A stretch of DNA of 64,000 bases from Argentina anserina (lineage: Eukaryota > Streptophyta > Magnoliopsida > Rosales > Rosaceae), in contig NC_065872.1 of assembly GCF_933775445.1 (NCBI RefSeq), positions 14,942,001 through 15,006,000 of the forward strand, read 5' to 3'. This document shows, piece by piece, positions 12,831 through 24,732 of the stretch. Positions within the stretch are counted from its first letter, which is position 1; every line of letters begins with the position of its first letter. Under the pieces are notes generated by a model. It was not told where the DNA came from. It searched no databases and saw only the letters and a program-made list of their open reading frames with translations. The position numbers and the translations under genes are program-made.

Positions 12831-14557
12831 AATGTAGTGCTATTGGGGTCCCATGTAACCCAAAAGCGGCCAATTTAAAAACCACGTGAGTTGCAAACGT
12901 TGACCATGCATGCTAAGCCAAGGCAAATAAAATTCTCACGAGTCCATCTTGTAAAAAAGAAATTTTATTGAATATGCCAATATTTAATACAACACAACCA
13001 AACTTCCAATTCCAATAGACGACTTAAGCTAAAGTCGAGCAAGAAACATGGCAATGCCAACGTCATACTTGAAAAATAGTAAGCAGAAGACATAGTCAAA
13101 ATATATTGACTAATCAAAAGTCCGTAGCAACAAAATCTTGCATATCGGATCGGGCGGAGCCTTAGCGTGAGGCTCAAAAATGTTTGCTTACTTGAGAATG
13201 TAAGAATGTTTAGGGTGTAAGAATGTTACTTTTCCATCTCCAAAATTCCCTCAAGAAATAGATACAGGTGCCAAAAATGGCATGCATTTCTTGGATGTGG
13301 AGTATGCATCAATGTCAACTCTGATAATGCAACGTCATAGACGTTCATTAAATCACTTGAAGTGTGTCCCATAGAATTCGTTATTTTTGAGATCTTTTAT
13401 CAGCAAATAGTGCTGCTTCAGAGTAATGAATTTCAACTCAAATAAATGAGTACGTAGACCTTGGGATTATCGTTTATAGACATGAGTTTAAGAAAACTCA
13501 AACATTCAAATAACAGTCGCGATGACGACGCATCCATGAGAAACGAGGGTTGTATTGGTTTTGAATAATCGAAATATTCAAGTATGTAACCGGAATTAGA
13601 AGGGTTGTGATGTATATGGTCACAAAATAATCGATGCATATCGGCGATTCTCATGATCGCACCCAAAACAGCGGTGTACTCAGACAACCACACGAAATCG
13701 ATTTCTTCCCTTTAAATAATAACGTGACTCCCCCAGGACCGTCACACGAAAAATGTCGACCAATCGGGGAATCATATCCCTCTTTGGTCTCATCGGCGTT
13801 ATAAGAAAGGCCGGAAAAGAAGACATGAAAAAGGCTAATAGCGCCCGATAATTTATATATATATATATATGTTCAAAAGCAGCAACTTTAAGAAAAACAT
13901 ACTTGTTGGTCTGCCAAATAGACCGCATATAATTAAATTGCTCTGCAAATCGATCGTCATGCAAGAAGTTGCTTGATGAATTCCTTTTCGATCTTCGTAC
14001 TAATGTCATAAATTTCGCATGAGTAACGTCCGTCTCATGCATGAATGTCATCACAGTGGTACGACAATTGATCATTTTTCCTATACGAGCACGTGAACAT
14101 TAGTTAGAAACTAAACGTGCGAACAAACGATGTAATAAGTCAATAGGAAAAACCGAAAAAGAAAAAAAAATATAATATGAAGCCCAAAGGGCTATTGGGC
14201 TTGGCAGGCCATAGGCCCAAAAGGGTAGAAAAGACGGGAGTAGCTTCTCTTGAGCGAAGACTGCTTGTGAAGTTCACGTTTCTTGCGTGAATATGCGGGA
14301 GGAGCAATTTTGGTTCCTTTGATGCGGGGTCTTGCGGGGCAAAAAGATGTTTTTGCGGAGGAGACCCTGCGGCTGTGTGCAGGGGCAGCAGGACAGCAGG
14401 GCAGGATGCATGGGCTTCAGGTGTCGCGAGCAGGGCTGCGTGCGTGCAGGGGTTGCGTTGTGGCGGCGAGCAGGAGGCGCGCCGGCGAGGAGGAGAAAGA
14501 AAAAAATTTCTAGGGCTCTAAAAATTTCAGGGTTTTTAGGGCAACATGCTGATAACG

Positions 14558-14740
14558 TGTTTCAGGATGAAATAATGTGTATTATTGAATGATATGGGGG
14601 CCTATATATAGGCATTACAAAACCACAATCCCGTAGGATTCGGAGTCCTAATCTATTACGGAGATACTAATCTATCTCCTAACAGGAAACTTATTAGGCT
14701 AAGACACACACAAGGGTAGAATAATAATTCTCCCGGAACA
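14558..14740 (-). repeat. Copia 5' LTR
   Basis: A 183-bp LTR nearly identical to 8373-8555. The element's 5' end lies here because the internal remnants read on the minus strand. Confidence 0.9.
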
Positions 14741-14837
14741 AAAATGACATATTATAACTATTTTGATTACTAATGTGGCCCTATTATGTGGCATGCCACA
14801 TATGATTGTGACGTCGAATCTGGCGACATATTAGAGA

Positions 14838-15980
14838 AATTATTATATATACCCGCCACATATCTCACTAGCGTACACCTTTAATGTATTAGTCTATTTT
14901 TACTGTGATTGTTAATAATGAGTTCTTATATATAAATAAATTTTTGTCATTTTCACCGCGTGCATGTTAATTATACCATGACGTAATATGATTGGTTGGG
15001 TACACGACATGGCAGTGTTACGTGGTGTGGTGGGTACACAGAATAATTACTTGTCATATTATGGCGCTTAAATATTTTCCTAATAATAATCAGAATCATG
15101 AATGCTTATGAATTTCTTCCTTTCAATTACTAGATATTAGACCCAATATTAAAAATAACAAAGCAAACACATTTCATACCGTGTATTTTACTCGCTTTGG
15201 GTCTCTAATGTTTCGGAAACATAATCTAACAACTAGTAGACTTGATAAGTACATTTTTACCGTGTATTTTACCTCTTTTGCTAGTCATGTTGTTAATCTC
15301 ATGATCTTTCAAATCTCAAACCCAAAAAATATCGTTTTATCAACTTCCGGGTCGAAGGGGCATACTTTCTCCACATTTGTGTCTGCTGTGCTGAGTGGCT
15401 GACCATAAATCTTGGCATTCCTCATGGAAAAGTCAACTACACAAAAGATGTTCTTTTCTTTTTCAATCTCATTCTTATGTTTCCACTTTCTCCACTCTCA
15501 AATATATAGTAATCATATCACACAATGCGTTATGCATGTCAATTTAATAACAAAGTATATATAAAATGTACGTACAACACATGTTTTTAAGGAAAGCAAT
15601 AGCATTAATCATATAACTCAATCATCGATTACACATGCTTTTATCGAAAGCAATAACACCCAAGAGTTATATCAAACAAGGTCATACAAATCACTGAATT
15701 CAATTATAATTCTAATAATCAAAGTTAAGAAAGACTCCCCGAGAGACCCTACTTGAAATCGATCTGAGTGCTAGTTCTAACGCTAATCAACTTTAGCAAT
15801 ATCACTACATGTGTTTTGGAATCTTTATCCTTCTACATTTGAACACACGATCCTTGTATCAAGTCCTCAATCTGTAAAAGTCGGTGAAGTGCTTCAACCC
15901 CATGCAATCTCTAAATTTACTCTCGACCAGGCGTCTCCCTTTGTTTCCTGGTTCATCCAACTCTTGGTATCTTATCGACT
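14838..15980. other. Intergenic AT-rich DNA
   Basis: No gene, terminal repeat or conserved motif was found. Near 15180-15290 ACCGTGTATTTTAC occurs twice about 75 bp apart, suggesting a small local duplication. Confidence 0.35.
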
Positions 15981-15984
15981 AGGG

Positions 15985-16250
15985 CACTTCTCGCTTTGGA
16001 AGATACATCTTCTCCATTAGAGTATTTCTCGTTGACGAGCATATGTATGTTCTCTAGTAGGGTACTTCTCGTTTAGGAGCAAGTATTATCTCTGTTAGGG
16101 TGCTTCTCACCTAAGAGCATGCATTATCTCTACTAGGGTACTTATCTTGTAGGGTACTTCTTGTCTATGAGCATGTATTGTCTCTACTAGCTAGAGTACC
16201 TCTCGTTTAGGGAACTTCTAGAGTAAGAGCACATATCGTCTCTATATTAG
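15985..16250. repeat. Tandem repeat array, left part (unit about 40-50 bp)
   Basis: Degenerate units carrying AGGGTACTTCTCGT, AGGAGCATGTATT and TCTCTACTAG repeat across this stretch. The array stops abruptly at TATATTAG, where the 10.46-kb insertion begins, and resumes at 26713. Confidence 0.85.
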
Positions 16251-17911
16251 TGTCACATCCCGAATTGAAATATGACAAATATATTAGGATTAGAAGGAAG
16301 TTAACAAGCGAACAGAGCTATTAAGTTTCGCTCGGACACTCAGTAACACGAACAAGAGATTAAATTTTTTATGACAAGTCAAATGCGTTCACGAATTAAA
16401 ATAATAACTCTTTACGATTCCGCGAAAATGAATAAAGTTATACAACAAAAATGCGGAAAGCAGTTTTTATGCCATCGGCCCAAAACTAAATATTTGACAA
16501 CCTAAAAACTAAGTAAATGTGGCAAGAAAACTAAAGATCGACCTCGGGAAACTTTACTCGAAAACATTAATAACAAACAAGAGAAAGAAAAGCATGAAGG
16601 CGCACGCAAACGCTAACTATCAATGGGACTCCTAGCTCCAAAAATCACAATCGAACCTGCAAGGAAACTAAAGTAGGGGTGAGCGTCGTCATCGCTATCT
16701 CAGTAGGGGCCAACCCGCCCATATGGTTTGAAAACCGAATAAGGATATAACATAATCTTTATACAAAGGTTGAGGGTATTTTCGAGATCTTAGAGAAAAC
16801 ATTTATTGAAAACATGCAAATTTGGAACACATCATGCTAAAACATTTTTGGCGTGCCAAAGGTAGGGTAAGGTAAATTCAACTACAATTAATGCTCGACC
16901 GATCCTAGCGACTAAATAGTTGAGGCTAACTACACGTCTATCGTAACAACAGAGTAGTGAGAGTGTCCATTTACTGGAATGCCCTCAGTAATAATAAATA
17001 TAATTGTGGATCTAATAATAATCAGGGCATTGCCCCTCCGGAGGTTCATGGTGATCGACACCCTATGATTACCTAAAATTCTAGGCTTTCGTCACTCTCA
17101 GGTCAACACACGCGATGATTCACTACTTACCATATCTCGAAATCGTGCTTAGTTTCGGGTTTTCACAACATTTAATGCATAATAAACAATCAACCGAGAA
17201 TTAGACTATGCATTTATAATTGGCCCAAAATCAACATAGGAGGGTTAGCTCCCCTACCTGGAATGACGTGCATAATCCCAGCCGATATCCAAATCTCAAC
17301 ACATAGCTGTTGCTGCTGCTCCAAGTTTCGAACGATCCTGCTTGCCCGAAAAATTTACTCTAAATCCATGAAGTATGAAAGAGTCAATCTCAATCCGAGA
17401 GTTGTCTATCAGTTTTCCTAGTTTGACCAGGAAAGTTAACATTTTGACTTTCTATTGACCAAGTCTTTCCTGGGTTGACCAGGAGTTGACGAAGTTAACC
17501 GACTTTGATCAAAACTCGACTAATTCTCGAATGACTCAAAAATAGTTCAACTATAATTATTGAACGATAATAAGCATGCCTTAAACTTAAACATGCCCCA
17601 AACCGTATCGACAACATTATTACTTTACCGCTACATTACTAAGTTAAACGAGTCTTCGGTTCTCGAACCGGGCGAGAATCAGAACTAACATTAGTCGTAA
17701 CTTAAAAGTCACTTAAATCGTCACAATTTTTAAAATTTTAGTTTTTCACTAAGTTACCTTAAGTAAAAGTAAAACCGTTAAAATCATTTAGTAAATAGTA
17801 AAAGGTAACTTAGGATAAAGTCGTAAAAGTAAAAGTAAAAGTAAAATAGTAATTGGGAAACAGTAAATCTGTCAGGGGCATTTCGATAATTTCACATCAA
17901 AGTAAAACATT
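16251..17911 (-). repeat. Gypsy-type LTR sequence, minus orientation
   Basis: Read on the minus strand it has the look of a long Gypsy LTR: AT-rich, runs of TTTTACTTTTAC near 17760-17850, and a 3' terminus CGGGATGTGACA at 16251. The last 250 bp are repeated, diverged, at 20179-20260 plus 23190-23435. Its 5' boundary could not be fixed. Confidence 0.55.
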
Positions 17912-18150
17912 AAAAGGGTAAAAGTACAATGGTAAAAATCAACATTTTCACCCTTATCTCTCCGATCCTATTTCCGGCCTCCCAAACCACTTCCGATCAA
18001 TATAAAGCAACATACAATTCACTCACAAGCTTCTCAACACTTCATCAACCACCAATATTGATAGAACATAAGTAAAGAGAAGGAGATTGCTACCTCCACA
18101 AGTCATCGATTTCAAAACGGGGCTGCTGCACTCCTCGGCTCCACACTCAA

Positions 18151-19696
18151 ATAGGGGTGGACACGGGTCAATACGGTTCGGTTTTGGACAAAACCCATAA
18201 CCCAACCCAAATTTTAAATTTAGTTTACTTCGGTTCGGTTTTTCTATTTTAGAGACTATGACCCACAATCCAACCCAACCCGTATGGTTTGGTTCGGTTC
18301 TTTTTTTCGGTTTTACTCGTATATAAAATACGTAATGTTATATATTAATTTTAAACTACAAAATTTAACATAAAGATGAAAAAAATTGGTCTAATGATTA
18401 TTCCATACCTAATTGACTCTAACATCTCCACAGTGCATATTTAGCTCAAGTACAAAAAATTCTACTGCATTAAAATCAGAGAGGAACAAAAATGTTTGCA
18501 CTCCCTATGGGTTTAGGTAATTAAACCTCGCTAAGTTCATCATATAGGTCATTTGGTATGTCCAAGTCTTCTTTCACGTCTCATGTGAGCCGTTATTGAT
18601 ACTTATTTATTGAGGATATAATACATTAATAAAATCATTGATTAGAGAATTCAATTTTTAGAGTCAGGTACAAAAAGAAGAGACATAAAATGAAGATCGA
18701 AGGAGGAGAGAGGAATTATAAGGATTGGATTTGCAGAATGAAGTGAACTTTTAATTAGGGTTGGGCATTTGGTCCCGAAATCCCGGTCTCGTCCCTAAAT
18801 TTACAGGGACGAGGACGAGATTCATGTTTGAAAAATGTACATCCCGTCCCGGCTCCGGGATCGGGATTAACTTAATAAGTCTCGTTCAATCCCGTCCCGT
18901 ATTAATATAAACTAAAATAACTAGTATATATATAATGTGATTTAATCTCGACCGTTAAATTGATTAAGACATATTAGGTTGACAACAACTACAAGCCCTA
19001 AGAGTTTATTTTACCCTTTCAAAAAAAGAAGAAGAAGTTTATTTTGCTTCTCTAAACATTAGGTAAACCATTGTTAATTAAGATATATAGTTTTATTGAT
19101 TATCTAGTAATGGATTTAAGCCAGATATGCATCTAAAGTTAATTAGCAAGTAGAATTGAACTTATTATAGTTTATACGGTAATTGATTAATTTTTTATTT
19201 TCATTTTGAGATAACTATTTCATTATTTTACAAATATCATTTTAGGCCCGTTTTAGTCCCGATCCCGTCTTGATCCCAAACGGGACACGGGTCCGGTAAT
19301 CCAAAGATACCTAATCTCGTCTCATCTCATCTCTTTTTTAAAATTACGGGACGGGACCAGGATTCACCTAATCCCGGCCCATGCCCAACCCTACTTTTAA
19401 TATAGTACTAAACTGAGAAGTGAAGATTTAGAAAGAGAGATGGCCATAAGTTTTTTTTGTCTGAGATGAGAGAAACCGCAAAATTGATTAGATCATTTAG
19501 GTTTATGCGGGTTTTAGTTTTACTATTTTTAAAATAATAAAAGTAAAAATATACCAAAACGATGATGTTGACCGTTGACTTCTGGTTATTTAGGTCGGTT
19601 CGGTTTTTTTATTTTGGTTTGGTTTTTTTCAGTTTTCGGGTTTTTTTTTTTTCGAATTCAGTTTGGGTTCGATTTTCGGGTCTGCGTGTCCACCCT
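18151..19696. mobile_element. hAT-type non-autonomous DNA element
   Basis: Inverted ends read ATAGGGGTGGACACGGGTC and, complemented, AGGGTGGACACGCAGACCC. ACTCAA flanks both sides (18145-18150, 19697-19702), and the empty site is visible in the inverted copy near 25990. Subterminal GGTTCGGTT repeats lie inside both ends. The superfamily call rests on the TAGGGGTGG end; hAT duplications are usually 8 bp, so the 6-bp match may be eroded. A second MITE sits inside. Confidence 0.75.
18756..19393. mobile_element. hAT MITE nested in the 18151-19696 element
   Basis: The ends are TAGGGTTGGGCAT and its inverse ATGCCCAACCCTA. The perfect 8-bp duplication CTTTTAAT stands at 18748-18755 and 19394-19401, diagnostic of hAT elements. 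Subterminal sequence is rich in GGTCCCG/CGGGAC words in inverted orientation. No transposase is encoded in its 638 bp. Confidence 0.9.
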
Positions 19697-20178
19697 ACTC
19701 AAGCTTCTTTACTTTAATTCTAAATCTCGAAACTAGTTGTTGTCACACTGGAGAGGGTCCGAAACTCCTTGAGCCCACTAGCTCGTATGAAATCGAAACA
19801 CAACAAGGGAGTATTGGAACAAAGCTTAAATCAGAGAAATTTGAAGAGGAATCAAGTCGAAACTAGAAAGAGGGAACTGGGCTTACCAAAAAGAAGTGCA
19901 CGAGCTCGTTGACGCTCTTAGAATTGCAAGAAGGAGGAAGCTCGAAGGCGGAGCACGGCGGCAATGAAGAACGTGGAAAGAAAGCCCAAGTTAGTTCCTG
20001 AATTTGAGAAACTGAAAAAGGAAACTGAGTTGGGTATTCAAATAATCGATGAAGCTTACCCAAAGAGAGGATTTGGAGACCGATCGAAGTTAAATGATCG
20101 CCGAAATCAATGGAGATTGGAGCTTGGCTTCGTTCTCCAATTTCGGAGAGAACAAGGACAAGGCTATGACTTGTTGGT

Positions 20179-20260
20179 ATACTGTCACATCCCGGATTCG
20201 AACATGAACAATATATTAAGATTTAAAAGAAGATTAGCAAGCAAACATAACAAATAAGTT
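20179..20260 (-). repeat. Second copy of the LTR terminus, split by a Gypsy fragment
   Basis: TGTCACATCCCGGATTCGAA and the following bases match the start of 16251, and the match resumes at 23190-23435 (CAAGTCAAAT, CCACGAAAATAGATGAA and similar blocks). The intervening 20261-23189 is a later insertion. Confidence 0.75.
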
Positions 20261-20341
20261 GTGTTATTTGTTGAGGGTGATGCATCTTGGGAGCTAGAGT
20301 CAGACATGAGGACCAGATATCCACAGTTGTTTGTTGAGTGA
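20261..20341 (+). pseudogene. C-terminal tail of a Gypsy pol polyprotein
   Basis: An open frame ending at TGA 20339-20341 encodes EGDASWELESDMRTRYPQLF. This matches the characteristic C-terminus of plant Gypsy polyproteins, where ATWE..DMR..YP.LF follows the chromodomain region. Everything upstream is missing: the sequence breaks off at about 20261, the junction with the older LTR. The stop is followed by a 40-bp spacer with a purine tract and then the LTR. Confidence 0.8.
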
Positions 20342-20359
20342 GCTTGAATTTCGGGACGA

Positions 20360-20381
20360 AATTCCTTTAAGGGGGGTAGAT
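20360..20381 (+). other. Polypurine tract of the Gypsy fragment
   Basis: AAGGGGGGTAGAT immediately precedes the LTR start TGTAATAACCC. This is the plus-strand priming position in Gypsy elements. Confidence 0.7.
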
Positions 20382-23189
20382 TGTAATAACCCTAAATTTC
20401 AAACAATATTAGTTTGATTTGGATTCTATAAAATTTCGAATTTTAATTAGAATGAATGTGTTTGGTTGAGACGTTATTAAACGAGAAACGGAAACGTTCT
20501 CAGAACGTTTAATTTGAAAAACGTTACAATTCCGTAACGTTTATATCGACTTTTATTCCGTCACTCGGTTGCGAAAACTTCCTTCACGAAAGTTGTAGAG
20601 CTCGTTGATACGAGTTCGGGGATATGTGACGCGTTCTAATCGGATGAGGTACGTAAAAGTTATTAACGATAGAAGTTGTTTCCGATTTTGGAAACAGGTA
20701 TATAAGGGCATTTTGGAGATTAGGGTTTCCATAATTGGAAAACCCTATCTCTCTCTTCACTTCCGCCTCCATCTTTTCTCTCGGTTCTCTCTCTCGGTTT
20801 CTCTCTCTCTCCTCGCGATTCTCTCTCCCTCCCCTGACCTCCGCCCTCTCTGGGCCGCCGTGACATGCACCGCCTGGCTCGGCGTCGTCGCAAGGACATC
20901 CGCAGCAACCCTCCAGATCGCCAGCCCGTGCCACGCCGTCGTCAAGCCGCTGGAACGTCTCCAAGTTCCTGTTTTCTCACCGCCGCTTCCAAGCTTGCCT
21001 CCGGTGGTTTTCGAACTCCAATCGAGGTGAGGATAGCCTAGGTATGTTGTTGTGATGTTGTTGTTGGATTTTCGAGTGGTGTTGTGATGTTTTGGTGGAG
21101 ATCTGAGGTTGGAGAGGATGGAGGGGTACCGCCGCCTTAGGCGGCGCGTGTGAGGACGTAGGCGGGTCTAGGGGCGGCGTGAGGCCGTGGGGAGGAAGAG
21201 GAGGAAGAAAAGGAGAGATTTGGGGCGGCGGTGGCGTGACACGCGCCGTTGGTGGTGTCGGCGCGTGAGCGCCACGCGCGGCCGGCCGGAGGTGGCGCGT
21301 GTGCCCCACGCGCCGCCACTGCGGCGGTGTGAATAGTTTTGACAGAAAGGGTATTTTGGTAATTCACTGTGTAACGGTAAATGTAAATGTAAATTTTATT
21401 TACTACGGTAAATGTAATTAAATTTTACCTTTGGTAAATGTAAATATAAATTACTTTCAGTAAATGTAAAAAGTAATTTGTAAAAGGGTAATTTAGTAAA
21501 TTTTATTTACTGAATTTGTATTTACATTTAAATAGTACGTATACGTACAAAAATACGTATTAATATTTATACGTACAGAAATACGTAAATAATATTTATA
21601 CGTACAGAAATACGTATATAATATTTATACGTACAGAAATATGTATTAATATTTATACGTACAGAAATACGTATATAGTATTTATACGTACAGAAATACG
21701 TATTAATTGTATATTTGTACAGTAACCGTGAATAGTACCACTGAACAGTAACTTCGTAAAACCGAAAATTGCTGAACAGTAACCGATTATTACTGTTTCG
21801 GCATTTAAAGGTTACGAAACGATTCTAAATTCTTTTCTTATCTTTTCAAGGTGATCGTTAAATCGAGGAAAGGAATTATCATCGGGAATTGTGGAATTAC
21901 GCTCGAGTCGTTAAGGTGAGTAAAATCTCACGTATTTACGAATCTACCCTCGCAGTGATTCAATATTTTGCAAGGGTATTTAATAATGAATTACGAACAT
22001 GTATACAATATAGTGGACTACATATATACTGTATAAATGGTAATAAGTATATATATATATAGTTCATTATGTTAGGTACTGTTATTAATTCATTAGAAAA
22101 GGTCATTTCAATGACGAGAAATTGTGTGTTGAGCATGTGTTGTGAAATATGACATGTATAAGATATAGTGGACTATATATATATATTGTATAAATGGTAA
22201 ATAAGTACGAATATATATAGTTTGCTATATAATATACTGTTATGATTTTATTGCGATCATATTGAGCATGTGATTTGAATCGTACAATATGATGTGAGAT
22301 TATTGTACGTGATTTTTAACATTGAGATTGTTAAAATGTGAATTGTCTTCGGACCTGATTTTTGGTACAATATGATGTGAGATTATTGTACGTGTTTGGC
22401 AAATCGGAACCTAGCCTTTGGCCGGGCGAAAGTTACGATACAGTTAGAGCTCTAGTCTGTCTGCCTTAGTACTGCATGTGAGGTAACGGGTAGTTATCTG
22501 CTCATGGGTACTCAGTTTATTTTGGATGTTGGGTAGCGGGTGGCTATCCAATATCAACGGTGTATTACGAGAGGGGTAACAGATGTGTACCAGCGTTCTT
22601 GGTACCCGTATTATAAATGCATTGGGTAACCAGAAGGGTTACTTAATTTTCTCATGAGCGTTTCATTTCATATTTCTTTGGGTCAACCAGATGGGCTGAC
22701 CAATGACTCATGAGGGCATTTATATTTGTTGTTTGTGATCTTTCGTATACTTTGATATGCGAATTATATTTTGATTTTACTCATACGAGCTATAAGCTTA
22801 CCGGGTTTGTGTTTACAATCCCGGTGCACCAATTCGATGGTGTAGGGGATAATTCTGCAGGTGCTAATTAGTGGGGGTTGAGTGACGACTACAGAGCCTC
22901 GAAGTCGTTCGTATCCTACTTGTGGTGAGGTTTTAGCGTGGATTTGTGTGTGAGAAGTTGTGTAATTTCATTTGTGAGATTTGTGAGTGATTTGTGAGGA
23001 TTATTACATTTCCATTTTATGTATGGATTATAAATTTGGGTTGTAATAATTGGTTGACTGAGTTGTAATGAGAACTCAGAATTGATCCGCTGTTACACTT
23101 TAATGATTTCGATTTATTTGAGATTATTTGGTGTTTAACGACTTTAGAATTTTGAGTTTTTTTAAGCTCGAAATTTTGGGGTCGTTACA
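20382..23189 (+). repeat. Gypsy 3' LTR, about 2.8 kb
   Basis: It begins TGTAATAACCC and ends GGGTCGTTACA, complementary termini with TG/CA. It follows the pol C-terminus and polypurine tract in the plus orientation. A pyrimidine-rich CTCTCT stretch at 20750-20830 resembles a leader. A GC-rich block with CACGCGCCG words lies at 21130-21320 and a short tandem array at 21535-21705. The matching 5' LTR is absent, so the element is 5'-truncated. Confidence 0.8.
21535..21705. repeat. Tandem repeat of about 31 bp with ATACGTAC core
   Basis: Five to six units of TTTATACGTACAGAAATACG with alternating TATATAATA or TATTAATA spacers. It lies within the Gypsy LTR. Confidence 0.85.
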
Positions 23190-23835
23190 ATGAACACTCA
23201 CAAACATAAACCTGTGAACAAAATATTTCTTACAAGTCAAATATATACATTTACAAAATAAAAGGATAATTGTTTACAGTTCCACGAAAATAGATGAATT
23301 TATACAACAAGAATGTAGAAGGTAGCGGCTACCGGCCTAAATTAAATAAGTAGACAACCCAATTTTTAAACAAAAGTGGCAAGAATAACTAAGGAAACAA
23401 CTTTGGGAAAGTGATGCCACTTACAGTTTCTCGATTTCCGGTTGGGTAAACTATGAAAGCACGACCGTCGATGATCATTAATTAAAGCATATGGAGATAA
23501 GACCGTAGTCCGTTACTGTTTTCTAGTAACGACGGTGTATCATTTATGGCAATCAGATGAGCATGAGTTATCTATTGCTCAAAGATAATACTTGAGTGAA
23601 ATGTTTTGAAATCTCTGATACCAAAGATCTTTTTGTTGGCTCGTGTCTTAGTTTTCCTTTTCCATTTCCATGTTCATTTTTGTACATTCTTGTCCTCTTT
23701 TAGGTTTGCATCCTTCATTCCTTTCTCAATTCCCTATAGAATCATTAGGAATTAGAAAGCAGCACGCGGAAATGATTAGGCATTATTTTATCCTAACCTT
23801 AAATTGAGCTGACTATCCCTAAACCTTTGGTCATG

Positions 23836-24013
23836 TCTAAGTGACTTTGTTTGAATGATGTTGTTACATCATCACAATTTCAGTAGTGCTTAGTTTCCAA
23901 AGCATCCAACACCCCTTGGTGTTTCAAATCATTTTTCTTCGAATAGTTTTATTTTCGCATAGTGATCCGTGACTCATTCAAGCTTTGAACTTGAATCTTT
24001 AGTGACAACCCAA

Positions 24014-24062
<49 letters not shown>

Positions 24063-24732
24063 CGTTTACTCTGAGATTACGAGGTGATCTTATTCCTTTG
24101 TTCTAAATTTTAGAATTTCTCTGCTTGCGATTTAACTTGAGCCTTTTCTACTTAAGTTCGTTCTATTACAACTTCAGACGTGAAATCCACAAAGCCTAAG
24201 TCATTTGCATGTTCCATTGACTCGTGCACCTAAATGAGTTGTAATATTTGTTCCCAGTTTGTGTAACTCGAAAGTTTCAAAAATATTTGACGAGTTTATC
24301 TAAGTGACTTTGTTTGAATGATGTTGTTACATCATCACAATTTCAGTAGTGCTTAGTTTCCAAAGCATCCAACACCCCTTGGTGTTTCAAATCATTTTTC
24401 TGCGAATAGTTTTATTTTCGCATAGTGATCCGTGACTCATTCAAGCTTTGAACTTAAATCTTTAGTGACAACCCAAAAAAAAAATTTAATAAAACGTTTA
24501 CTCTGAGATTACGAGGTGATCTTATTCCTTTGTTCTAAATTTTAGAATTTCTCTGCTTGCGATTTAACTTGAGCCTTTTCTACTTAAGTTCGTTCTATTA
24601 CAACTTCAGACGTGAAATCCACAAAGCCTAAGTCATTTGCATGTTCCATTGGCTTGTGCACCTAAATGAGTTGTAATATTTGTTCCCAGTTTGTGTAACT
24701 CGAAAGTTTCAAAAAATATTTGACGAGTTTAT
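23836..24732. repeat. Direct tandem duplication of about 460 bp
   Basis: Copy 1 (23836-24298) and copy 2 (24299-24732) begin TCTAAGTGACTTTGTTTGAA and are nearly identical. They differ mainly at a microsatellite: copy 1 has (AAT)n at 24014-24060, and copy 2 has a short A-rich run. No coding motif was seen. Confidence 0.9.

Larger units (their letters stand above)
8373..14740 (-). mobile_element. Degenerate Copia LTR retrotransposon (complete ends)
   Basis: Two 183-bp LTRs (8373-8555 and 14558-14740) are flanked by the perfect target duplication AAAAT (8368-8372, 14741-14745). The LTRs differ at only three sites by my count, all transitions. The element reads on the minus strand: LTRs run TGTTCCGGG to TGAAACA, and a polypurine AATGGGGAG precedes the left LTR. 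Reverse-transcriptase remnants at about 9660-10060 align with the better copy at the right edge of the window, but no long frame survives. The sequence next to the 5' LTR (CGTTATCAGCATGTTGCCC, minus strand) sits where a primer site should be, but I cannot assign a tRNA. Confidence 0.9.
7380..14837. mobile_element. Foldback (palindromic) DNA element, split by a Copia insertion
   Basis: The left end (7384-7480, containing TAATATGTCGCTAGATTCG) is repeated inverted at 14746-14836 (complement TAATATGTCGCCAGATTCG). The inversion continues inward: 7481-7672 matches the complement of 8196-8372, sharing TTTACGAAATTATGCTTGTA. The right arm is cut at 8372 and resumes at 14746, exactly at the Copia insertion. 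Without it the element would be about 1.09 kb with long arms and a loop of about 520 bp at 7673-8195. No transposase is present. The outer target duplication could not be settled. Confidence 0.7.
17912..20062. repeat. Left arm of a 600-bp inverted repeat (interrupted by a hAT element)
   Basis: Sequence 17912-18150 plus 19703-20062 matches the reverse complement of 25632-26230 almost throughout. Shared blocks include CACAAGTCATCGATTTC, CTCGGCTCCACACTC and GAAGAACGTGGAAAG. The other arm lacks the hAT insertion, so it preserves the empty site. Confidence 0.85.

Noticed and set aside
20584..21367. Several Arg/Glu- or Pro-rich frames on both strands
   Set aside because: They lie inside the Gypsy LTR, overlap each other, and come from CT-rich and GC-rich repeats.
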